64,000 nucleotides of DNA. It comes from Chelydra serpentina. Taxonomy: Eukaryota; Chordata; Testudines; Chelydridae. The stretch covers positions 23,341,501-23,405,500 of the forward strand of contig JBAIAC010000026.1 in NCBI GenBank assembly GCA_037349315.1, read 5' to 3'. The position numbers and the translations under genes are program-made. Below the pieces are notes generated by a model. It made no database searches. It was not told the origin of the DNA and saw only the letters and a list, made by a program, of their open reading frames with translations. How positions within the stretch are numbered: the first letter of the stretch is position 1; every line of letters starts with the position of its first letter. Positions 55,395 to 64,000 of the stretch are shown piece after piece.

Positions 55395-58300
55395 CACACC
55401 TTATAGATGAACCAGTTAATAATTTCTACTAGTTTTAATGAAAACAGGATTAAAAATAGGATTCTAGGTAACAATTTGTGATATGAAACAGCCAAGAATC
55501 CTCAACTCATTATCACACATTATAGTGTGTATACTATTATTATATGCTACTGTATTTATATACAAAGTGAGCAAGAGCACACATTAAAACATATAATCAA
55601 ATTCTGAAGCATACAAAAAATCACTGAAAAAGTAAACACTCAATAAATATTGCAATCATTTCAAAATGTTTCCTCCTCACACTAACAAAGACTGTGCTCA
55701 TTTTATAGAAAGAGCTGGATAAAACTTTTTGTTGTTGTTGTTATAGCTGCCTATCAACCATTTTTTCCCTTGCTAAGTAAAACAGTCTAACCAGTTTTGA
55801 TTATTTTTGCTATTTCTTTTGTTCTGTCATCTCAGAAAAATGTTGTGTTCTTGTGCTGCTTCCACTAGCTTTGCAGTAGCAATTAACCAAAAACACTGGT
55901 CCCAGAGCCAGGCACATGTCTGCTAACAGCATTAAGCATTCAGGTGAAGAAACAGGGAAGAAAACTAAGGGGGTCCATGTTGCCTGTGTTTCATTAAACA
56001 CATGGGGGAAAATCAGCCCCACAAAATCAGTGGTGAAAGATATTTTATTTTCAGGCTTCTAAGAACCTATTCCAAACAATGGAGATTAAACTGAATTCCT
56101 CACAAACAGAAAAAGTAGTTGACAGCCCTTGTAAATGTAACCAACAATAGGCCACACAGCTGATGTCAATCAGTAGCTAGCAGTAGGATTGTTTTTTAGC
56201 CTTTGTTCTCACTGAAATCTTCTATTAAAACGGTTTTCAGATTAAATATAAGTAAATGACCCAAGGCCAAAACCTGCTCATCTTACTCACATGGCTACTC
56301 CTTGGTTTCAATGGGACAGCTTGCATGAATGAAGTAAACAGGATTTAATCCTCCAGAGTATCATACTCTCTAAGGTCATCCAGAATAGTAACAGACATCA
56401 AAGAGTGTTTTATATGTTGTATATAATCCATACACTTTCTCCAGTTAGATTTATTTATTCTTGCTGTTAAAATCTATGCTTCCTGCTGCACAAGGAATGG
56501 GATGGGATAGCTGAGGTAAAACACTGAATTGATAGATTTCTCATATCTCGTGAGAAATGTATTTGTTGTTGGTTTTCTTAACACCATATAAACTCTGCCC
56601 CCCCCACTAGAAAACTTGAATATATGTGCTTTATTTATCTAATGTCCACGTGAAGTCTGATCCTACGATCCTTAGTCAGCCAAATCTCCCATGTTTCGTT
56701 GAGAGTATTGCCTGAAAAAGATGGCAGGATTGGATCCTTACTCAATATTTTCATAAATAACACCTGTTTAATGCAAATAATTGATTGCCAGGAAACAGAT
56801 GTGGTGCGATGTATTTCAATGGATTTCTAAACAATGGATAAATAGTATACCTAGTTCTTTTATTAGACATACCTGGAACTAATTAGAAGTTTATTCCTAG
56901 CTAACAGGTGTGAATTGATCTTGGTATACATTTTTCATTGTGTAGCACTTTAATAAAGATGCTACATGAGACAGACAGTTTAATGTAGCTTTAAGAAAAT
57001 GTTTATTTTGTACCATACTTATTTCTTAAAGCAATTCAGGAAATAACATCAACAATATCCCACTATAATGTATTCCTATGAGCATCTGATACTAGAGAAG
57101 AGCAGTTAGTTGGCATTTTTGTTTCCTCCGGGATTAAAGTGTAAATTAAAAAGATACAATATATTTATATAAGTGGCATTAACAGAACTCTCTACAGTCC
57201 TTATTTTTCAGATGTTTCTTTAACTTGCCTTCTTTTCCTTTGCTCATTTATCATGTCTGAAGGGCCTATTTGCAAAAGTTCCAATGGTCACAATCATGTC
57301 CACTTGGCTATTGCCACTCTCTCCCCATCTCTGGAGCTCTCATGCCACTTTGCTGCAAGGCCAACCTGATATAAAGGTTTGCCCTTGGTTTCCTCCATTC
57401 TACATGCTTAGGAGAGGGTCAGGGAGAGCAGAATGCCATCTAGCTGATGCAGTGCTCTGGGGGTATTGTTTAGTCTGATTGTTCCTGATTATGATTTCAT
57501 CCAGGCGGTCACACTTTATTAGGCCAAGCAACTGGAATGTATGCCACAGAGAGCATTCCTGTGTAATATTTCCACATGGAATTTCTGATTGTTTATTCTG
57601 CACTGCAATTCTGCAGGAAAAAGCTGTCATTTTCTAGGATCGGAAAAGTAGCATCTGCCAGTAGAGAGTGCAAGAGCTACCTTCTATGCATTAAAATACC
57701 TAACATTCTAGCTTCCAGACAAAGCTCCTTGATTCACATGCACAGGTCATAACACCTCTAGTTCTGTTGCATTGTTCTACATCACTTCAGTTTTCTTCCA
57801 GTTACTTCTAGCACTTACCCCCTTTGGATTATTACTCACAATCAGAACCTTTTGGAGGGCAAATTTAGGCCACGCCTCTTCTTAACAGTCCAAGGTTGAA
57901 TTTCTGGAATAAAGTACAAACATATACGTTTATTTCTGTAATAAAGTACAAATATACAAATAAAGATTCTCTCCTGTCCCCTCAAAAGGAATGTCTCTCT
58001 CCTGAAGACCTAAGGAATCTTGTAACTGGTTGGGATTTCCTTTTTCTGTAACTTTCCCTTTAGGATTTGAAATGTCTTAGTCAAATATTCAAAATGATCA
58101 GGGTTATTATGCAGCTTAGTGGCAAACAATAGGTGCATATACATTTTAAAAACAAACTCCACTGTTTTGATCAAAATTAATTTCCCCTGCAGACAATGCA
58201 TAATTCAGCAGCTCTGTGGTGTGTGGGGGGTGGGGGGGGGGGGAGGATGCATGTAAAACTTTAAAGGGAAATACCACCGTGGAAATGGGAAGGCATTGAA

Positions 58301-58435
58301 ATGTCTCCACATGTACTTTCATCCTTCGGAAATTGAGAGTGATTAGATACTTAGAAAAAAATAAATAACCGTGCCTCCACATTAATTTCCCAGCCTGAAA
58401 CAAACCAGCACCTGCTTCCCCATACCCCAGGGAGC
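55395..58435. other. No gene seen; poly-G run at 58.22 kb
   Basis: AT-rich unassigned DNA with a G-rich run at about 58220-58247 immediately upstream of the CpG island. A small repeat of 'ataaagtacaaa' occurs at 57910-57955. Frames are featureless. Confidence 0.45.
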
Positions 58436-58439
58436 TCAG

Positions 58440-59480
58440 ACTTTACTTCATTAGATTTGCATTAATAAGCGCGAGCAAGCCCCCTTGCTCAGACAAATCG
58501 CAGAGCACTGAGCCCAGTGGAGCCGCCGTGACATCCTCTCCCCCCACCGCCCCCGCCTCTGGCCAAGAGGCAAGTGACAGAGAAGGGGTCTGTTTCGCAG
58601 CTCCCGGGGCTGGGGACGCCGGCTCCGAGCCGTGGCGGAGCAGGGCAAGGGGCTGGCAGGCTGCCTCCCGTGTTGCCATGGCGGAGGAGGAGGCGGAGGA
58701 GAGGCGAGGGGAAGGGGAGCCGGCTCTCAGCTCAGCCCTTCAGAGCCCGCGCTGCCCAGCCTTGCCGGGAGGCAGGAGCATCACTTCCCTGGGAGCCTCC
58801 CCGGCCAGTGCAGGGAGCCCGGCGCGGCGGCGGGGAGCGGGGGGAGGCAGCCGCCTGCCTGCCTGCGAGCTCCGGGCTGATTGTCCCACTTTTCTCCTCC
58901 CAGCCCAGCTCCCTGCGAACTGCCGGCGGGGAGGCGCGGAAGTGCCCGGACGGAGCCGCGGGAGCCCAGCGGGCCGGCGCGGAGCCCCGCAGCGGGAGGA
59001 TGCGCTGAGCCGCCCCCAGAGGAGGGGGCGCTGCTCCCGCTTGGCCAGGTCAGTTCGCCCAGGTCCGCTCCCAGCGCGGCCCCGGGGAGGGGGCCCCGGC
59101 GGGCGGGCGGGGAGCAGCCCCCGGGGTCCCGGCGCGCCGGCCGTCCTGCCACGCCCCGACTTCGGGAAAGTCCTGCTCGCGAGCGGCGCGGGGAAACTTT
59201 CCCGGGACTTCGGGGCGGCTCTGGCGGAGCCCGCGGGGGACAGGACGCCCGCGGGCGCGGCCCCGGCACCTGGGCTGGCCCGGGCCCCGCGGGACTCGGG
59301 GCGGGAGCGATTTGGACATAAACAAACTTGGGACCCGCTCCGGGCAGCAGTTTTAAGCAGCCCCCGCCCCCCAGTGGGGAGAGCGGCTTTGAAAAGCAGG
59401 AGACTCGGGCTGGCACCTGCTCGTCAAACTGCTAGGCTATTTAAAAATACCCTGGTGTCCGCTTCGGGGGGTGTCTAGGA
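58440..59480 (+). promoter_or_regulatory. CpG-island promoter candidate
   Basis: An abrupt block of very high GC and abundant CpG in an otherwise AT-rich, CpG-poor window, with GGCGG/CCGCCC (GC-box-like) motifs and no repeat signature. A perfect octamer motif, atttgcat, lies at the left edge (about 58455-58463) followed by ATTAAT. Unmethylated CpG islands mark vertebrate promoters. Direction is uncertain: a plus-strand gene is favoured by the ATG and splice-donor-like site at 59049. GC falls off near 59480. Confidence 0.8.
58678..59048 (+). CDS. Candidate first coding exon in the CpG island (unidentified)
   Basis: An ATG at 58678 in strong Kozak context (gccatgg) opens a frame that stays open to 59478. 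It starts MAEEEAEERRGEGEPALSS, an acidic Glu-rich head, then becomes Arg/Gly/Pro/Ala rich. A splice-donor-like CCAG|gtcagt sits at 59048/59049, so a first exon of about 371 nt (123 codons plus two bases) is possible. No domain or family is recognised, and in sequence this GC-rich several frames on both strands stay open; a minus frame also starts at the palindromic gccatggc. It may equally be 5' untranslated. The gene body is not seen downstream in this window. Confidence 0.3.
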
Positions 59481-60730
59481 GCCAACTCCTGCCCTGTGTG
59501 CTCAGGACCCCAGGCTGAAGTTACTGAGAGTTTTGATTGAGTAGCTGCAAGACTTTGGCCCCACATTTCCCCTGACCCTCCACTCAAGTGGAAATGGTTC
59601 ATTGATTAGTCCGTCGGGTGACCCCGTGGTTTGGCGCTGTTTGATTTCTGTGCTCTCTGCAGCTGTATTTTAGCAATGCAGCTTCTTACATATGTGCATC
59701 AATTTTTTTCCCCAGGGAGTACAGTGTAAGGATTTTTAGCAGGCAAATGTAGTTCACAGTGCTCTGCAGCTGGGAGATTTGTGGGTTTGAGAATCCCTAA
59801 ATCCTCATTGAAATGACAGCCCATAACAACTCTGAATGAGCTGCTACAGTCAAGCCAGTCAAAAAATTAGCTTGGGACAATTCCCAAATATATACTGATG
59901 GGATAATACACAATTCCACTAATGCCTTACCTCTGTCTTTGCAGGATAGTGCGCATTTCAAAAGATGCTCATAAATCGTTATTCTATACACCAAAAATTC
60001 AAGGAGTTAGTTTAAAGCATGCATTAAGTTTCAAATAAATGAACTGGTCTTCTGCAAGATATAGTTTTCTTCTTTAAAAATATTTTGATACAAAATCCCT
60101 TGATTATACATTGGTAAAAAAAAAATCACAATAGGTTGCAATTCTATTCCTACTTCTAACTCACCCTTTGTGTTCAGGACTCAAACTTTAAACACATATT
60201 AAGGGGAGCTAACTTACGCTCCAATTTTCTCATTTTATAGATAGAATTAAATTAATTTAATCAGCAAAATTATTTTCTTCTAGATCATAATCTATATTAA
60301 TCTTGATTTTTGTCTAACTCAGATTAGACCACTCAGACTGTACAGTACTGTAGCATGTCACTTAAACCATTTAAAACTTGACTAAACAAAGCAGCGGAAA
60401 ATTCAGTATAGTGGACAATGTTGCATTGGCAGGTGAAGGAGCTAAATGTCTATCAGCCATTTTCCATCTCTAATGTCTAGGATTCTTTGATCTCAGTAGT
60501 GAAATAACTAGGCGTAAAAAAGCAAGATTGTAGCCTCAAGTCCAATTTTTTGGCTTCTGGGGGTTTAGAAAGCCCCATGAAGTCAATTTAATGTAGCTTT
60601 CTTCCTATAATTAGTCTATCTTCAGATGGAAATGTGTACAGTTTAACCTTAATCTTTTTATAAAAAACAGTAATGCATATTATTTGTGTCAGAAGGGTAC
60701 CATGATGTATTTTGTTTCAAGATTTAAACG
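59481..60730. other. No gene seen; possible first intron
   Basis: Composition returns to AT-rich after the CpG island. If the island belongs to a plus-strand gene, this would be its first intron. No exon or named repeat recognised. Confidence 0.4.
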
Positions 60731-60743
60731 TTACAGATTTAAG

Positions 60744-60919
60744 GGTTTCAGAGTTGTAGCTGTGTTGGTCTGTATCAGCAAAAACAACGAGGAGTACTTG
60801 TGGCACCTTAGATGCTTAAATGCTAAAACCCACAAAGAAGTGGGTTTTAGCCCACAAAAGCTTATGCCCAAATAAATTTGTTAGTCTCGAAGGTGCCACA
60901 AGTACTCCTCGTTGTTTTT
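60744..60919. mobile_element. Foldback element 3 ('gtagctgtgttggtctg' family)
   Basis: The forward part starts 'ggtttcagagttgtagctg' and runs through 'aacgaggagtacttgtggca' to about 60812. A short remnant of the middle, 'ctaaaacccac', turns back at 'aaagaagtgggttttag'. The inverted arm then runs to 'actcctcgttgttttt'. Flanks ttacagatttaag (60731-60743) and ttacagctttaaag (60918-60931) look like an imperfect target duplication. It is a different subfamily from the copies at 15.5 and 23.4 kb (the middle 'aaaacaacgaggagtact' replaces 'gcgacaaagagtcct'). Confidence 0.82.
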
Positions 60920-60931
60920 ACAGCTTTAAAG

Positions 60932-62370
60932 AACAGACATTGACAGTTAGGAAGTTGAATAGTAACACTAATGGTCTCATATAAGGAATTCTCACCGATT
61001 AGAAATGTAGTCTAATTTATTTATTAATTATCATTGGATAAAAAAGCCATCCCTTGTTTATCCTGAAAAGATTTCATTTTGTAGATGACTGGCATCTCAT
61101 AAATTCCTTCCATGTTCACGGGATTTGCTTTTTTCCAGGAGTAGGCCACAGAAGCTCTCAGTGTTGGGAATGACAGTTAAGCTCCTCTTTGGAATTCATG
61201 AGCTTCCAAATTAAACTTTTGCTGACACCTGCTACCTAGCCCAGTTAAACACAAAGATAGCGGTCACTGGGGTTATTGGAGTTCTGCTACTGAGCAAAGT
61301 AAATTTAAAAAAAAAGATATTAAGGACCCAGGATAGATTACACCACCATATGGAGGAGCACTATGAAAATGTAGCTTGTGGAGACCTTGTAGCAATCCAA
61401 CTTGTAGCAATCCAAGTTTGCTTCTAATGAAGCAAACTTTCAACAGCAATTACATGTAACAATTCAATCCTTATTGTAGACTGCTTCTTAGATTGATAAT
61501 CAATAATAACTCAATATACCTGGCAGAATCAAATGTAAAAAAACAAACAAGTGAAAGTGAACTGGACCCTTCTCACCCACTCTTGAAACATCCTTGTTTA
61601 TATGGTGTGAAGGATATTTTCTGAGCACTAGTTTCAAGCACCAAAAAAATGTAGAAAGTGTCATAACGAAGGTCAAGACTTAATTTTTTGTATGGAGACA
61701 GCAATGAGCATGTGTTGATGATTTATTTATATATCACCAGAGCTATAAAATAAAACAGTGAATTCTGATTTTCTTTTGCTACTTACTAAAAAGGGACATG
61801 AAAGGTGCAAGCTGCAATTGATTGATCTTTGAAATCTGTGAAAGTTTTATATGGGCTACATATGGTTGAGGATTTTGATATGCCTTTTAAATCTTGTTAC
61901 CAAAATGTCTGTTGGGAAATGTCATGCATATTTGCTGCATTTGGAATGAACATTTATGGATTATGGAATATCAGGAGAATTTGGCTTTTTAACATTTATT
62001 CAAATCTTTATGTTTATGTAAGCTAAGAACTACTTTTTGCTTTATGCTATTTGAAAAGTGTGTCTATTAGGCGTGTTTGAGTATCTTCCAAAATCACTTT
62101 TAAAAAACTAAAATTGAATTTTCCTGCTTGAAAAATTTCTATGTACTCAATGCACTGCTCCTGGCTCACAATTAATGCCAAAAATCAATTGGCTAATATG
62201 CTTTTTATGTTTCTGCTGATCACAGACAGGATGGGACTGTAAAAGCTTTTATTGCTGTCTGGTGATTAGTACATAGTAGTGGTAAGTAAATAGCTTGTAA
62301 TAAGATGGCTTCAATACTTCAGAGTTTAATGCATTGTATATAGTAAGGGGCATGAGTTGCCTTACAACAG
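60932..62370. other. No gene seen; 14-bp duplication near 61.4 kb
   Basis: 'cttgtagcaatccaa' occurs twice within about 61387-61424. The rest is AT-rich unassigned DNA. Confidence 0.45.
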
Positions 62371-62377
62371 CATCAGG

Positions 62378-62444
62378 ACCCAATCCTACTCCCACAGACA
62401 TTCAAAGGAATTTTACAGTTACTTCAGTGGGAGTAGGATTGGGT
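62378..62444. repeat. 18-bp perfect inverted repeat, 31-nt loop
   Basis: Arms acccaatcctactcccac (62378-62395) and gtgggagtaggattgggt (62427-62444) are exact reverse complements around a loop containing 'ttacttca'. It is the best-preserved copy in the window of the widespread 'gacttcagtgggagtaggat' type motif, here as a complete hairpin. Confidence 0.92.
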
Positions 62445-63450
62445 TAGATGACTGGAAGGAAAGTAGTACTGAAGATCCACATTAAATAATCCTGAATATT
62501 CTCTTTCTGGTTTATGATGATGGGTTAAATTACAGCAAGAAACTCAGAGTTGCTCACCCACCTGTCAGTAGAAATGCTCCAGATCTTATTTATTTAGTTG
62601 ACTGTACTTCAAACAAGACATGATGAACTTAAATGAGGAAGAGTCTGAAATTAGCAAGAAAACAGAACACAATAGGAGCAGAGAGGTGAGAAGGAAAGTT
62701 AAAGTAAAAATGGGTAGAGAGAGAGGAAGATGCTCAAAGTATGTTAAATTTAACTCCCCTCTTAATATCACGAGATCCTGTACATCATTAAAATAATTGG
62801 ATTTACCTTGTAAGGGTACTGTGCTAAGGGTCAAGAGAGTTAAAGCCAAATTCTAGTCCATGTAACATCAATAGCTGAATTCCACTTTGGCAGGTGCAGC
62901 CAACAAACTCTACTATACTCCATTACGCTATTCTTACCGATCTTAAAAATCAGACCGTTTGTCATTACTTTTTGGTGACAGAAATACTGAAATAATGGTT
63001 TACTAGATTTGTTGGAGGCTGTGAATTACACAGGATGGATGAACAATATGGATAACAGTATGGATGAACAAGACATCTCATCAATGAGCAATTCACATAT
63101 TAAAAAAGCTGTACACATCTGTGGCACTTTAACCAAACCACTGAACAAATTGGAATTTAGGGCCCAATCCTAAGCAGGAGCTCCGCTTGTGGAGTGCCCA
63201 CAGGATATTGTTTGTAATATGTGAAAAACAAAAGATTAATACAACTGCTTATAGATGAGATTAATACTGCCAGAATATTTAGTGCATATGTAGGGTATAC
63301 ACTATTTATTATTATGATTATTTTGTATTTAGTTTTACCACCAGTTTAAAATATAATCAGTAGAGGGTACATACATTGTGAAATATGCTTTTCTATTTTT
63401 CACACCATTGTGGCAAGTGCTGGGAGAAATATATTAAGATGGTAAATGCA
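62445..63450. other. No gene seen
   Basis: AT-rich unassigned DNA. The 87-aa minus frame (62586-62849) is hydrophobic (LPIFTLTFLLTSLLLLCSVF), which follows from purine-rich plus-strand sequence; there is no promoter, splice or domain support. Confidence 0.4.
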
Positions 63451-63454
63451 AAGT

Positions 63455-63890
63455 AATTAGGCTTGGAAGGATTAGATATTTATCAGTAAATGTTGGTAAA
63501 CATTGATTTCACCATACACACACACACACACAAAGATGAAAAATAATTCCATTACTAACAGTCAAAATGTACAGATAGGCAAAGTAAGAAAAATGATGTT
63601 GATTATTTATTAGAGTTTGATTTAAGAACATCTACTTGGTATATTTTGACATGGAACCTTGACAACTTGTGTTCTAATGGTTTAAAGCTTTAACATTTTT
63701 GAGTCTCAACATCTGCTATCATTAAATAATTGTTGTCTGACTCCCCCCATTGTCAGACCGCTCCATGATTTCCCACAACTGTGAACTTTTAAATTGATAA
63801 AAAATGGGTGGGGGGAATGCTTAAAAATAAACATTGATATTATCTGTCAATTATAAAAATTATATTCTTTCCAGTCTAAATATGTGACCA
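63455..63890 (+). repeat. Dispersed repeat 'ttaggcttggaaggatta' family, copy B
   Basis: Collinear with 2114-2480 (see that entry for the blocks) and somewhat longer. It contains a (CA)n run of about nine dinucleotides (63513-63532) where copy A has 'cacatac', and a segment 'gactccccccattgtcagac' absent from copy A. The 5' part 'atatttatcagtaaatgttggtaaacattgattt' is also better preserved here. Confidence 0.75.
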
Positions 63891-64000
63891 AATTTGCTTT
63901 AACTGAAGCTAACGTCAAAGCTTACATTGACTTCCACTGGAGCAGGAGTGAGCCCAATGTGCACAGTGTGTGCAAATCCAGGCAAAGCTGGCTTGCAAGT

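Noticed and set aside
58781..59416. A 211-aa minus-strand frame in the CpG island
   Set aside because: Pro/Arg/Gly/Ala-rich with no domain; same composition effect. Not excluded as transcribed, but unsupported as protein.
58528..59478. A 316-aa frame through the whole CpG island as a full protein
   Set aside because: Frames on both strands are long here because stop codons are rare in GC-rich DNA. The upstream part before the ATG at 58678 and the part past the donor-like site have no support; only a possible first exon was kept.
62586..62849. Membrane-protein-like 87-aa minus frame
   Set aside because: Hydrophobicity results from the purine-rich plus strand; no promoter, splice or family support.

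Overview
This window looks like vertebrate nuclear DNA, most probably from a turtle or a close archosauromorph relative. It is AT-rich and almost gene-free. Its repeats are CR1 retrotransposons, CORE/MIR-type SINEs, TA-flanked and TNA-flanked miniature DNA transposons, hAT elements, and a short repeat carrying the phrases 'gtagccgtgttagtctg' and 'aagctttcgtgggtgaa' that I associate with turtles and crocodilians. There are no prokaryotic features. The assignment rests on recognising repeat families, not on a database search.

No host protein-coding exon can be recognised with confidence. Nearly all open frames are chance frames in repeats or unique AT-rich DNA. The one strong sign of a host gene is a CpG-island-like block at about 58.44-59.48 kb. 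It holds a perfect octamer motif, an ATG in strong Kozak context at 58678 and a good splice-donor-like site at 59049. It is probably a promoter and first exon, with the rest of the gene beyond the window or in an unrecognised intron; a plus-strand gene is favoured only weakly.

Layout. 0-8.5 kb: mostly unique DNA, a TA-flanked MITE (1.7 kb) and a dispersed repeat with a foldback arm (1.87-2.48 kb). 8.57-9.31 kb: a complete 746-bp Harbinger-like MITE. 10.2-13.9 kb: a complete but dead hAT transposon with an 8-bp target duplication, containing a decayed TTF/DUF4371/hATC-type transposase on the minus strand, a short SINE-like insertion with a 12-bp duplication, and a hAT MITE with its own 8-bp duplication. 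14.9-15.75 kb: CORE-SINE pieces, one split by a 270-bp foldback element. 16-34 kb: CR1 ends, a second foldback, MITEs, SINEs and a second hAT MITE (34.0 kb). 34-42 kb: mainly unique DNA with an inverted repeat pair near 41 kb. 42.9-48.3 kb: a repeat cluster with a 40-bp GC-rich minisatellite, a MITE, a CR1 ORF2 tail, a degenerate reverse-transcriptase fragment on the minus strand, and a 986-bp solo-LTR-like element with an 85-bp internal tandem array. 51.3-53.5 kb: a MITE piece, a second LTR-like element and a palindrome-rich MITE. 55.2 kb: a 215-bp almost perfect AT-rich palindrome. 58.4-59.5 kb: the CpG island. 60.7 kb: a third foldback. 63.4-63.9 kb: a second copy of the 2.1 kb repeat.

The most interesting theme is recurrent foldback structure. 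Three of the four 'gtagccgtgttagtctg' insertions are hairpin-like composites, two of them with clean 11-12 bp target duplications, which suggests an integration route that makes inverted dimers. No operon-like cooperation exists here; what can be read is the layered order of insertions.
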